A program made the translations under genes and the position numbers. From positions 1 to 38,798 of IMG/VR virus record IMGVR_UViG_3300042922_000556: a stretch of DNA of 38,798 bases; one strand, given 5' to 3'. The stretch is from a virus. Below, piece by piece: positions 28,072 through 36,741 of this stretch. The notes beneath the pieces were generated by a model. It was given only the letters and a program-made list of their open reading frames with translations, was not told the origin of the DNA and ran no database searches. Position 1 is the first letter of the stretch, and every line of letters starts with the position of its first letter.

Positions 28072-30954
28072 ATGAGCATGGAAGTTGGAAGAATAGATCT
28101 TGGATTGGATGTAAATAAGAAAGACTTTAATCGTCAGTTATATGGTATTGCCGGTGGAGCTGAGAAAGACGTAAAGAAAGCATTTAGCGGACTAGGTGCA
28201 AAGATAGGTATTACCTTAGGCGGAGCTGCTGTCGTCAGTTTTGTTAAATCGAGTTTGGATCTCGGTAGCGCTTTAAGCGAAGTTCAGAACGTAGTTGATA
28301 CGGTGTTCCCATCGATGAATAACCAGGTTAATAATTTCGCACAGAACGCAATGGAGCAATTTGGATTATCCGAAACAGTTGCAAAGAAATACATTGGTAC
28401 CCTTGGTGCTATGTCAAAGTCGATGGGATTCTCAGAACAAGCATCCCTAAGTATGTCGCAGGCAGTTGCTGGCTTATCTGGCGATGTAGCATCATTCTTC
28501 AATATGACCAGTGATGAAGCTTATACCAAACTGAAATCCATATGGACCGGCGAGACCGAAAGCTTGAAAGAACTCGGTGTTGTCATGACTCAGACTAATC
28601 TTGAAAATTACGCAATGAACAATGGCTTTGGCAAGACCATGAAGAACATGGACGAACAGACCAGAGTTATGCTCAGATTCCAATATGTCACATCAGCTTT
28701 GGGAGCCGCACAAGGTGATTTTGCTAAGACAAGCGAAAGCTGGGCGAATCAGACCAGAGTATTAAGCCTTAGATTTGACAGTTTAAAGGCTACATTAGGA
28801 CAAGGATTTATTAATTTACTAACGCCCCTTGTTCAGGCTCTGAATAGCTTGATCGGCAAGCTTCAGGGAGCAGCGAATGCATTTAAAACCTTTACCGAAT
28901 TAGTTACCGGTAAGACAATCGAGACCTCTACAGGAGCAATTGCAAATAACGCACTCGATGCAACTGAAAATATATTAGGAATGGGAGATGCTGCTGAATC
29001 AAGTGCTAAGAAAGCAGCAAAGGGGTTAGCAGGGTTTGATGAACTTAATTTACTGTCAAGCCAGGGAAGTGGAAGCGGAAGCAACAGTGCAGCATCCGGA
29101 TCAGGATCAACAGATACAACAACGGGCGGATCCACTACTGTATCAGATGCAGACAGCAGCCTGCTAAAAGCCTTCGAAGGATTTAAGGAAAAGATACAGC
29201 CTACAATTGATTCCCTTGAAAATTTAAAGGAAGCACTTAAGCCTATTGGTGAGTTTGTGTTTTCGAACGTCAAGAGCTTCTATAAAGATTTTCTTGTACC
29301 GGTTGGCACATGGGTTTTAGGAGAAGGCCTTCATGGGTTGATAGATGCACTTACTGATTTACTAAGTGATATTGATTGGCCTAAACTTTCCGGCGCTATC
29401 GAGAGATTTAATAAAGCCGTTGCTCCTCTAGCAATTGCAATAGGACGAGGGTTTGTTAATTTCGTTAAGGACTTGGCCAGTGCGCTTAAACCCGTCTTGG
29501 CTACAACTGTGGATTTATTAGCTGATGCATTGGACGGCTTGTCTGGCATACTCGAAAATATTGACCCAAAGACAATGGAAGATGTCGGATATGGCATTGG
29601 AGTAATCGGAACCGCGCTTGCTGGAATTAAAATATCTACCGGACTTCCTGCTTTTTTGTTATCTGCTGGACTAGGATTACAATCATTAGCGCTTGGATTA
29701 TCGAATTTAGCATATTTAAATCCGGTTATGCTGCCGGCATTATTTGATTTGCTTGGGTTAGATGAGTGGTTAGATGATCTTTATTTAAAGTTGCCAGATT
29801 GGGCAAGGGGTCTATGGGAAGGTTTTTGGCAAGTTATCGAAGATATGGTTGTGGCTGTGTTTAATTTTGACCAGACCTTCGCTTTGGTCGAGGATATAGT
29901 TGCAACATTTAAAGAAGCCTTTGATGCTGATGGAGATAAGTGGTACGAAATCGGCGGGAATATAATTAAGGGCATACTAGAAGGCTTACTCGTACCCGTT
30001 AGCTTTATCCTTGAACCAATTGTAGATTTCTTTGATAGTTTAATCAAAAATATATGCGATGTGTTTGGCATAGCCTCTCCAGCTAAGGAGATGAAGCCAT
30101 ATGGTGAAAACATCCTACTTGGTATACTCGAAGGGTTTAAAGATGCATTCACCAGCTGGTGGGATTCTATTAAAACCTGGGGATCAACAACAAAAGATAA
30201 ATTCAAAACTTGGGCTAGTGGAATATGGGACGGAATAAAAGGCGTATTTACCAGCGTTGGTACTTGGTTTAAAACTACATTTGAAGGTGCTTGGACGAAT
30301 ATAAAAACCGCTTTCAGCGGAGTTAAAACTTGGTTTGAAACTAAGTATAACGACATCACCGGTATATTCAAAAATATCCCGGATTGGTTTAAGACCAAAT
30401 TTACTGATGCATGGACTAATGTGAAAAATGTATTCAGTACTGGTGGTAAGATTTTCGACGGTATTAAGGACGGAATAGCCGAAACTTTTAAAACAGTTGT
30501 AAACGGATTGATCAACGGCATTAATAGAATTATAAAGACGCCTTTTGAAAAGATTAATTCCATGTTAAATACTATTCGAGATGTAAGTGTTCTAGGAATA
30601 GAACCATTTAAAAATCTTTGGTCCAGAAATCCGTTATCAATACCACAAATACCAGCTCTTGCACAAGGCGGATATGTAGGCGCTAATCAACCTCAGCTAG
30701 CCATGATCGGTGATAATAAGCGAGAGGGCGAAATTGTATCTCCGGAAAGCAAGTTCCAGGAGATGCTTAATGCGGCTGCTAAATTATCCGGAGGCGGTGG
30801 AATTACCGAAGAAATATTATACAGAGTTATGTCCAGAGTATTCCGAGAAAATCAGTTAATTTTAGTTCCGGATGGAAACGGATTATATAAAATCATTAAG
30901 AAGGCAAACAGAGAGAATTACTTACAGACCGGTAGAAATGATTTAGTCTATTAA
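28072..30954 (+). CDS. Tape measure protein
   Basis: 960 aa, the longest gene. The N-terminal region is typical (KAFSGLGAKIGITLGGAAVV, then SALSEVQNVVDTVF and FGLSETVAKKYIGTLGAM). A Ser/Gly/Thr linker lies at about 327-358, with hydrophobic segments around 505-560 (LPAFLLSAGLGLQSLALGLS). A repeated Trp-containing unit spans about 700-790 (SIKTWG, VGTWFKTTFEGAWTNIK, IPDWFKTKFTDAWTNVK). It sets tail length and is ejected with DNA. At about 0.15 nm per residue a tail near 140 nm is expected, a family-based estimate. Confidence 0.92.
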   Translation: MSMEVGRIDLGLDVNKKDFNRQLYGIAGGAEKDVKKAFSGLGAKIGITLGGAAVVSFVKSSLDLGSALSEVQNVVDTVFPSMNNQVNNFAQNAMEQFGLSETVAKKYIGTLGAMSKSMGFSEQASLSMSQAVAGLSGDVASFFNMTSDEAYTKLKSIWTGETESLKELGVVMTQTNLENYAMNNGFGKTMKNMDEQTRVMLRFQYVTSALGAAQGDFAKTSESWANQTRVLSLRFDSLKATLGQGFINLLTPLVQALNSLIGKLQGAANAFKTFTELVTGKTIETSTGAIANNALDATENILGMGDAAESSAKKAAKGLAGFDELNLLSSQGSGSGSNSAASGSGSTDTTTGGSTTVSDADSSLLKAFEGFKEKIQPTIDSLENLKEALKPIGEFVFSNVKSFYKDFLVPVGTWVLGEGLHGLIDALTDLLSDIDWPKLSGAIERFNKAVAPLAIAIGRGFVNFVKDLASALKPVLATTVDLLADALDGLSGILENIDPKTMEDVGYGIGVIGTALAGIKISTGLPAFLLSAGLGLQSLALGLSNLAYLNPVMLPALFDLLGLDEWLDDLYLKLPDWARGLWEGFWQVIEDMVVAVFNFDQTFALVEDIVATFKEAFDADGDKWYEIGGNIIKGILEGLLVPVSFILEPIVDFFDSLIKNICDVFGIASPAKEMKPYGENILLGILEGFKDAFTSWWDSIKTWGSTTKDKFKTWASGIWDGIKGVFTSVGTWFKTTFEGAWTNIKTAFSGVKTWFETKYNDITGIFKNIPDWFKTKFTDAWTNVKNVFSTGGKIFDGIKDGIAETFKTVVNGLINGINRIIKTPFEKINSMLNTIRDVSVLGIEPFKNLWSRNPLSIPQIPALAQGGYVGANQPQLAMIGDNKREGEIVSPESKFQEMLNAAAKLSGGGGITEEILYRVMSRVFRENQLILVPDGNGLYKIIKKANRENYLQTGRNDLVY

Positions 30955-30971
30955 GAAAGGAGGAACACAAC

Positions 30972-31376
30972 ATGTCAGCATATGCAGGCTATTTATTAAA
31001 AATCAATGGAACTGTTCTCCCGAATAAGTACATTCTTATGGACAGCTATAATTCAACTCCGCATCAGCAGTCGGATATAGATTCGTATGAGGACGGTAAC
31101 GGACTTCTACACAGGACCGTAGCGCCTCATACGAGAAGTAAGCCTGACTTCAATACAGTACCTAAGTTAGCACTGGCTGAGAAAATGGCGCTTCAGGAGA
31201 TTATACCGACAAGTGCTACCGAAAGAATAAGGTTGACCGTTGAATACTGGGATGATGATACTAATACCTATCAGACCGGTGATTTTTATGTACCGGATAT
31301 TACATACCCTATCCATGATGCCGGAGCAACAGATATTATTTATAATTCAATCCGGATCGCATTTATAGAATACTAA
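30972..31376 (+). CDS. Distal tail-type protein (DUF6711-like)
   Basis: 134 aa behind AGGAGG. Residues YLLKINGTVLPNKYILMDSY, GLLHRTVAPHTRSKPDF and SIRIAFIEY at the end give a beta-rich small tail protein. It lies between tape measure and the large tail protein, where the Dit protein of the baseplate normally is. The DUF6711 assignment is from pattern memory. Confidence 0.65.
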   Translation: MSAYAGYLLKINGTVLPNKYILMDSYNSTPHQQSDIDSYEDGNGLLHRTVAPHTRSKPDFNTVPKLALAEKMALQEIIPTSATERIRLTVEYWDDDTNTYQTGDFYVPDITYPIHDAGATDIIYNSIRIAFIEY

Positions 31377-31388
31377 GGAGGGATATTA

Positions 31389-33776
31389 TTGAATGTAGAT
31401 GAAGCGTTAAAGCTATTATATAAACAAGATAATATCCCAAAGGCATTGTCACTTTATTTTCCCGGACTGGGCCTTACCATTACCAATAGTAAGATTGTAT
31501 CTGAAAGTATGGAATTGACAGAGCAGATATGCTCCGGTGATGATTTAGTTTTTGGATCATGTGAAGCTTCCCAGCTTAAAATTACAGTAGCAGATATTCC
31601 AGAGGAATTAAAGGACCAGGAATTTATTATTACACAGAACGTTGGGGCATACATAATGCCTCTCGGTACATATAAGGTTGAATCAGCTTTAAAGCAGAAT
31701 GATAAGAGGTTTAAGGATATTATTGCTTATGACCGTATGAGATCGATTGACATTGATGTAGCAGCCTGGTATAACGCATTAACCTTCCCTTTGACATTAG
31801 CTGCTTTTCGTGCTAGCCTGCTGGCTTATCTAGGATTAACAGAGGCACTGCGGACACTGCCAAATGACAACATGATGGTGGAAAAGACCATTGAACCCAC
31901 TCAAATAGGCGGAAGGGTAGCATTACAAGCTTGTGAAGAAATAAACGGTGCGTTCGGTCATATAGATCGCTCAGGACAATTTACACATATCATCTTGGAA
32001 CCTGGGTATGGATTATATCCATCAGAAACTTTATATCCGGCCGAAGATTTATATCCGGTATCTGAAACAGATACATCCTATGTTCAACTTGATTTTATCA
32101 CTGAGACAATTGAGAAATCCATGTATCGTCAGGATGGTGTTAGATTCGAAGAATATACGGTCAAGGAGATTGACAAACTTCAGATACGATCCGAAGAGGA
32201 TGACATTGGTGCAATCGTAGGTATCGGAACAAATGCCTATGTCATTGAAGGAAACTTCCTTATATTCGGAAAGAGTGCGGCAGAACTAGAAACCATAGCT
32301 TTAAATGCGTATGGCAATATGGCAAAGAGACCTTACAGACCATACCAGAGCGAGAATATTGGCTTACCTTATGTCGAGGTAGGAGACACTATTGCAATCA
32401 GCACAGATGATGTTGTGACCGGATATGTATTTCAGAGGACAATGACAGGCATCCAAGCATTAAAAGATTACTTTGTTGCAGAAGGCTCGGAGAAAAGGGA
32501 ACAGAACTTTGGATTGAATAAAGAAATTATTCAGCTCCAGGGACGTACTGCCTTAATTAAGAAAACCGTCGACGAAGTAAGTGTTACGTTAACCGACTTA
32601 GCAGAAAATACTCAATCACAATTTACACAGACTACCCAACAAATATCGGCAGAGGTTACAAGAGCAACGCAGGCAGAAGGAACGCTTAGCGGTAGTATCA
32701 GTGTAATGGCTGATAATATATTGTTAAAAGTAGATAAAAATGGCATTATAGGTGCTATCAATCTTACATCAGAGGAAGCCACTATCTCAGCTGGCAAGAT
32801 TAATTTTAACGGGTATGCTACTTTTAACGTGGATGGACTGTTGACCGGAATTAAAGGCGATGTGATAAACACCGGAACGATTAATGCAGGCCTGGTAAAT
32901 GTAATTAATTTAAATGCAAATAATATTACTGCAGGAACAATCTCAGGAGATAGAATTAATGGCGGCACGATATCGGGTGTTACCATACAAACAACAGGAT
33001 CGCAGTATACTACCACTATTACCAATGGGTACATTGATACTGATTTCATGTCAGCAGAAGCGATAAACATAACCGAGCAGATGGTTGTTGGTAGCGGCAT
33101 AAGCATGACCGCATCCACCGGGGTAATAACAGCAACAAGAATAAACTGTAATAACATTAATGGTTACACGCCTATACACAGTGGAAATATAGGCAGTCAA
33201 AATGTTAGTTATGCCTCTTCTTCTGGTTCAGCAGGTAGCGCAGATGCAGCAGGTTATGCCGAATATGCAGAAATATCAAACAATTCAACATATTTAGATG
33301 GTGTAGTATATATATCAGAATACGCCAACTTGAGACCAATTACCGCATATGCAGGTGTGGCTTCGTGCGGAACATCATTGGGAAAATGGAGTTCAGTATG
33401 GGCAAACAACGGAACAATACAAACCTCTGACGAGAGGTTGAAAATTAATATTAAGCAACTTGATGAAGACACCAGATTTTTATCCTTTGCAAAAATGATC
33501 GTACCATATATGTACCAAATGATAGAAGGAACAAGCGGAAGATATCATATTGGTTTTATAGCACAACGCATAGAAGAAGCAATGGCAGAGTGTGGCATAT
33601 CGGATATGGAATTCGCCGGGCTAATCAAAGCTCCTGTATATTCTGAAAAATTAAAAGATGAAGACGGTAACGAGATAGATGAATACGATATAAGCAGTGA
33701 GATTATTGATTACAGCTATAATCTGAGGTATGATGAATTTATACCTTTAATTTTCTTATGGCTTTTAAGTTTATAA
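31389..33776 (+). CDS. Tail protein with C-terminal S74 intramolecular chaperone
   Basis: 795 aa from TTG 31389 (AAGGAGGG upstream). Residues 1-380 are the tail-tip domain (gp37/Tal-like), with three LYPxE-type repeats at about 209-225. Residues about 400-450 form a coiled coil (TLTDLAENTQSQFTQTTQQI), followed by a beta-helical fibre (NNITAGTISGDRINGGTISG). The end (from about 679) has the endosialidase-chaperone signature TSDERLKINIKQLDE and HIGFIAQRIEEAM, a self-cleaving trimerisation domain (catalytic Ser in SDERLK). This is the likely central spike or receptor-contact protein. Confidence 0.85.
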   Translation: MNVDEALKLLYKQDNIPKALSLYFPGLGLTITNSKIVSESMELTEQICSGDDLVFGSCEASQLKITVADIPEELKDQEFIITQNVGAYIMPLGTYKVESALKQNDKRFKDIIAYDRMRSIDIDVAAWYNALTFPLTLAAFRASLLAYLGLTEALRTLPNDNMMVEKTIEPTQIGGRVALQACEEINGAFGHIDRSGQFTHIILEPGYGLYPSETLYPAEDLYPVSETDTSYVQLDFITETIEKSMYRQDGVRFEEYTVKEIDKLQIRSEEDDIGAIVGIGTNAYVIEGNFLIFGKSAAELETIALNAYGNMAKRPYRPYQSENIGLPYVEVGDTIAISTDDVVTGYVFQRTMTGIQALKDYFVAEGSEKREQNFGLNKEIIQLQGRTALIKKTVDEVSVTLTDLAENTQSQFTQTTQQISAEVTRATQAEGTLSGSISVMADNILLKVDKNGIIGAINLTSEEATISAGKINFNGYATFNVDGLLTGIKGDVINTGTINAGLVNVINLNANNITAGTISGDRINGGTISGVTIQTTGSQYTTTITNGYIDTDFMSAEAINITEQMVVGSGISMTASTGVITATRINCNNINGYTPIHSGNIGSQNVSYASSSGSAGSADAAGYAEYAEISNNSTYLDGVVYISEYANLRPITAYAGVASCGTSLGKWSSVWANNGTIQTSDERLKINIKQLDEDTRFLSFAKMIVPYMYQMIEGTSGRYHIGFIAQRIEEAMAECGISDMEFAGLIKAPVYSEKLKDEDGNEIDEYDISSEIIDYSYNLRYDEFIPLIFLWLLSL

Positions 33777-33819
33777 ATAGGTTAATATTTGTAATTAATG
33801 TGGATATTGTAAAAAAATG

Positions 33820-33828
33820 TGCTATAAT
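33820..33828 (+). promoter_or_regulatory. Extended -10 promoter of the secreted BIG2-like gene
   Basis: TGC directly followed by TATAAT (33823-33828) is a full extended -10. No -35 at the right distance is needed. The expected start is close to the AGGAGG ribosome site, so the leader would be very short. Confidence 0.6.
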
Positions 33829-33848
33829 ATGTCTAGGAGGTGATTCTA

Positions 33849-34715
33849 TTGAAAAAAATATTATTATGCATCGTATTATTAGCGTTAATGATTGCAACTA
33901 CGGCAAGTGCGGAAGAAGTTGACAAAAAAATACCTATTTACGGTGGAGATAATGGGAAAATTGTATTTGGTGGCCCCGTAGGATGTGACAAAGGTGATGT
34001 ACTCCCAATGATGAATTTTTATTCAAAAGGGGAAAAAGTCCATGGTACGTTAATTTATGAAAACTGGGACAACTCCACCGTAGGTGAATATGACCTTTTA
34101 TGGACATTTACCCCTGATGATCCAGCATTTGAAACCAAAACCGGTATTATGAAAATTAAAATTACACCAAGGGAAGAGGAAGTCATAGAAGCACCAACAG
34201 TACCAGCCCTCACAGCTACAACCGTCCTGCTCGATGCAGCCACAACCTATGATATTAACTTAGATAATAAAATAACAGGCTCCTCTTATCTCTGGACAAG
34301 CTCAGACACCGACATAGTAGAGGTAAACCCAAAAAGCGGATTACTCAAAGCAAAGAGCACCGGCAAAGCAAATGTAACATGTGAAATTACTCTTCCGGAT
34401 GCAACGACTCAAACATTAGTGTCTGAGGTTACCGTAGGAGTAGATGATAACGCTCCACTGTTGACCGAAACAACCCTTGATTTAGAGACAGGTGATGTAT
34501 TTGACATAAACCTTGAAAACAAGGTCGCTAAGTCAAAATACAGGTGGGTAAGCTCAAATAGAGCAGTTGCTATGGTTAATTCATCTAACGGTAAAGTAAC
34601 CGCGATCGGAACTGGATCAGCTTATGTAACATGTACGATAACCACACCTGAGAATCAAGTAATTGTATTGAGGTGTGATATCAATGTAACAGCTCCGGCA
34701 GTAGTAACCGAATAG
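33849..34715 (+). CDS. Exported protein with two BIG2-like Ig domains
   Basis: 288 aa from TTG 33849 (AGGAGGTG upstream). A signal peptide: LKKILLCIVLLALMIATTA with a likely cut at ASA. An N-terminal beta domain (residues about 25-110) is followed by two Ig-like bacterial domains, each with the pattern WTSS or WVSS near the start (SSYLWTSSDTDIVEV and SKYRWVSSNRAVAMV) and a Gly-Lys-Ala turn. It lies inside the tail operon but has its own extended -10 promoter and terminator and an export signal that virion genes lack. A lysogenic-conversion gene is likely; a surface or adhesion protein is a guess. Confidence 0.75.
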   Translation: MKKILLCIVLLALMIATTASAEEVDKKIPIYGGDNGKIVFGGPVGCDKGDVLPMMNFYSKGEKVHGTLIYENWDNSTVGEYDLLWTFTPDDPAFETKTGIMKIKITPREEEVIEAPTVPALTATTVLLDAATTYDINLDNKITGSSYLWTSSDTDIVEVNPKSGLLKAKSTGKANVTCEITLPDATTQTLVSEVTVGVDDNAPLLTETTLDLETGDVFDINLENKVAKSKYRWVSSNRAVAMVNSSNGKVTAIGTGSAYVTCTITTPENQVIVLRCDINVTAPAVVTE

Positions 34716-34740
34716 GACTTATACAACTTAATAGTAATCC

Positions 34741-34774
34741 AAAGGGCAGAACCGTGAGGAACTGCTCTTTTATT
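34741..34774 (+). terminator. Rho-independent terminator
   Basis: AAAGGGCAG (34741-34749) pairs with CTGCTCTTT (34762-34770, one G-U) followed by TATTA. Closes the secreted BIG2-like gene's transcription unit. Confidence 0.75.
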
Positions 34775-34797
34775 ATGCCTAAAAAGGATGTGATAAC

Positions 34798-35022
34798 ATG
34801 GCAAAAGGAATTAACCTGCAGATAACAGAACTAAAAGAAAAGTTGGCAGACGTAATCAATGAAGCAAAGTTACCGCCTACAATAGTACAGATGGCGTTGT
34901 TCGAGATTAACAGTCAGGTAAACAATCTGGCGGCACAGGCCATAGAGTCAGAGCGAAAAGCACTTGAGGAAGGAGGTAAAGAGGATGGCAAAGAGATACA
35001 TAAAGATAACACCGTTTTATGA
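34798..35022 (+). CDS. Hypothetical helical tail-region protein
   Basis: 74 aa from ATG 34798 (AAAAGGATG upstream). Almost entirely helical and charged (LQITELKEKLADVINEAK, then LFEINSQVNNLAAQAIESER). It overlaps the fibre gene by 38 bases, suggesting translation coupling. Possibly a fibre assembly helper; no family recognised. Confidence 0.6.
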   Translation: MAKGINLQITELKEKLADVINEAKLPPTIVQMALFEINSQVNNLAAQAIESERKALEEGGKEDGKEIHKDNTVL

Positions 35023-35539
35023 TAGACCATCAACCGCCGGACCGGTAAGTGCTGCTAGGCTCAATGCAATGAATGACGCTCTGGATGCATGTGATACTGA
35101 GCTAGAAAACAAATTCGCCGCAGCAAACATTGTCCAGACAACAGCTGCAGCGAACACCGATAAGGTACCGAGCGCTGCCGTAACCAAGAGTTTACAAGAT
35201 CAGATTACTGCACAAAATGATAATTTAGCACAGTTATTTACTGTACCTGCTGGAGCTAGTATTGTGCTCCAATGCTATGAGAATTCGTTGTATCTTTTTC
35301 ACACTGCGTTTGCACTTGTAGCGGCTCGTACGTTTTGTATTGTTATTGGTGGTAATGGAGGTCAGGCTAATACAGGACAGCCTGCAACTATAAATAATAT
35401 AATAACTGGATCATTAATCAGTTATGCTGTGAGTACGGTAGTTGGTAAATTAAATCAGATTACAATTACAAATTCGGGTGCATATGCCGTTACTTTAGTG
35501 GTTACAACTTTATCTGGATACCGGACATTAAAATTATAA
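34985..35539 (+). CDS. Tail fibre-like protein, expressed orientation
   Basis: 184 aa from ATG 34985 (AGGAGGTAAAGAGG upstream; 34964 is less well supported). The N-terminal part (PSTAGPVSAARLNAMNDALD, LENKFAAANIVQTTAAANTD and KSLQDQI) is helical and virion-attachment-like. The C-terminal part from about residue 90 is a beta-rich tip with Ala, Thr, Val and Gly, including ITITNSGAYAVTLVVTTL near the end. The adjoining minus-strand ORF carries a second tip with the same plan in reverse (entry at 35556), so this may be one state of an invertible fibre. Confidence 0.65.
   Translation: MAKRYIKITPFYDRPSTAGPVSAARLNAMNDALDACDTELENKFAAANIVQTTAAANTDKVPSAAVTKSLQDQITAQNDNLAQLFTVPAGASIVLQCYENSLYLFHTAFALVAARTFCIVIGGNGGQANTGQPATINNIITGSLISYAVSTVVGKLNQITITNSGAYAVTLVVTTLSGYRTLKL
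35215..35228 (+). repeat. Left copy of a 14-bp inverted repeat in the fibre gene
   Basis: AAATGATAATTTAG. The reverse complement of 35843-35856 is AAATGTTAATTTAG, 13 of 14 identical. In both genes it is read in the same frame (NDNL here, NVNL there) at the start of the variable tip. Confidence 0.5.
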
Positions 35540-35555
35540 CTAAATAGCTATTTGC

Positions 35556-35879
35556 TTAATCAAGCCTTATAACAAGTACCCTGGTATATGCCTGTACTGC
35601 TGTTATCGTCACTGTAGTTCCACTGGCAGTAACGGTCATTGAATTTGCATTGGCTTTAATAGGTGATGGATAACCGATATTGCTAAATTCGGATACTAGA
35701 TAAACGGCGCTTTGAGCTGCGTTGTCACTAATGACCAGATACACCCCATCTGACGCAACGTTAAACTGCACGGTGCCTCCAGCGGTTGTAACAACTGTTT
35801 TTAAGATTTTCTTATAATTGCTTATATTACCGCTCAGAGCACCTAAATTAACATTTAACTCATTAACTAAAGTCCTCAC
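35556..35879 (-). pseudogene. Silent reverse-strand tail-fibre tip cassette
   Basis: A 107-codon minus-strand frame whose coding quality is clear but which lacks a ribosome site and promoter; its GTG start falls inside a terminator stem. Its N-terminal part (NELNVNLGALSGNISNYKKI) and its end (SMTVTASGTTVTITAVQAYT, then VLVIRL) match in style and spacing the fibre tip of the gene at 34985, which points toward it. It reads as an alternative tip. Inverting the segment between 35215 and 35856 would join it in frame to the fibre N-terminus. The type pseudogene here means silent. Confidence 0.6.
35843..35856 (-). repeat. Right copy of the 14-bp inverted repeat
   Basis: Reverse complement AAATGTTAATTTAG, one mismatch to 35215-35228. 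Located inside the silent cassette, at the start of the tip domain. It could be a crossover site or only conserved codons. Confidence 0.5.
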
Positions 35880-35895
35880 GAGGGCTTATTTTATT
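35869..35895 (+). terminator. Rho-independent terminator after the fibre region
   Basis: AAGTCCT (35870-35876) pairs with AGGGCTT (35881-35887, one G-U) around CACG, then ATTTTATT. It ends the fibre transcript on the plus strand. Confidence 0.7.
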
Positions 35896-35915
35896 ATCAA
35901 GAAAGGATTAAAACA

Positions 35916-36260
35916 ATGGAAAAAATTAAATTAAGTAATGGAGTAATCTTCGAAATCACCCCTATGGGAATCACATCATTAGATGTACAGAAGAGGAGAA
36001 GTTTTAACTTTGCCTCCGAATTATCTTATGACGAAATTGAAACAGAATTTAAAAATCCGGACAACATCGCAAGTATTCAGTATCTATCCGAAGCTGATGA
36101 GGTATTAAAGACTTATGCGGATTGCGTTTCTCTGAAAATACTCAGTAAAAATATTGATACCGGGGTTTATACCGCTGAGTGCAGCACTGATGCGGTTGAA
36201 CTGCAGATTAGACAGATGCAAGCACAAATTGCAGCATTGACAGCGGCACAGCAACCTTAA
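35916..36260 (+). CDS. Hypothetical tail-region protein
   Basis: 114 aa from ATG 35916 (AAGAAAGGA upstream). Mixed fold with a beta start (KLSNGVIFEITPMGITSLDV) and a C-terminal coiled coil (ELQIRQMQAQIAALTAAQ). Short proteins of this type sit between fibre and holin genes in related phages. Terminators lie on both sides, so it may need readthrough or its own weak promoter. Function unknown. Confidence 0.65.
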   Translation: MEKIKLSNGVIFEITPMGITSLDVQKRRSFNFASELSYDEIETEFKNPDNIASIQYLSEADEVLKTYADCVSLKILSKNIDTGVYTAECSTDAVELQIRQMQAQIAALTAAQQP

Positions 36261-36265
36261 TTATT

Positions 36266-36287
36266 GGGAGCCTAACGGCTCTTTTTT
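36266..36287 (+). terminator. Rho-independent terminator before the lysis genes
   Basis: GAGCC (36268-36272), TAAC loop, GGCTC (36277-36281), then TTTTTT: a compact strong terminator. Confidence 0.85.
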
Positions 36288-36318
36288 AATACCAAAAACA
36301 TAGAAAGAAGGTTAAATT

Positions 36319-36741
36319 ATGAAACAAATACTATGTAGTATATTCGGAGCAGTCGGAAGTGGACTAGCATATCTATTCGGAGGGTGGGACGCAGCGTTGA
36401 TAACTTTAGTGATTTTTATGGGGATAGATTTTATCACTGGACTTATCGTCGCCGGAGTGTTTAAAAAGTCTACCAAAACAGAAACGGGAGCATTAGAAAG
36501 CAAAGCCGGTTTTAAAGGGTTATGCAGAAAATTTATGATCTTTTTCTACGTACTAATTGCTACAAGGTTAGATATGATGCTCGGAGGTGAATTTATTCGA
36601 AATGCTGTGATTATAGGATTTATAGTAAATGAAACGATCTCGATTACAGAAAATGCCGGATTAATGGGACTGCCATTGCCTAAATCTATCTCTGGTGCGA
36701 TTGATTTGCTAAAGAAGAAAGAAGGCGACACAGATGAATAA
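36319..36741 (+). CDS. Phage holin
   Basis: 140 aa of the TcdE/Phage_holin_4-like type. Hydrophobic segments at about 8-22, 25-48 (AALITLVIFMGIDFITGLIV) and 72-105 (KFMIFFYVLIATRLDMML, then IRNAVIIGFIVNETISI), and a charged tail ending KKKEGDTDE. Holins form membrane pores to release the endolysin. It overlaps the endolysin gene by eight bases. Confidence 0.88.
   Translation: MKQILCSIFGAVGSGLAYLFGGWDAALITLVIFMGIDFITGLIVAGVFKKSTKTETGALESKAGFKGLCRKFMIFFYVLIATRLDMMLGGEFIRNAVIIGFIVNETISITENAGLMGLPLPKSISGAIDLLKKKEGDTDE

Noticed and set aside
29781-30563. Long minus-strand ORF of 260 codons opposite the tape measure gene
   Set aside because: It is the antisense of the strongly coding tape measure frame, produced by its codon bias, with no ribosome site.
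32612-33157. Minus-strand ORF of 181 codons opposite the tail protein gene
   Set aside because: Antisense shadow of a well-supported gene.
34985-35879. Diversity-generating retroelement acting on the fibre gene
   Set aside because: No reverse transcriptase, template repeat or accessory gene is visible in the window; the reverse-strand tip suggests inversion instead.
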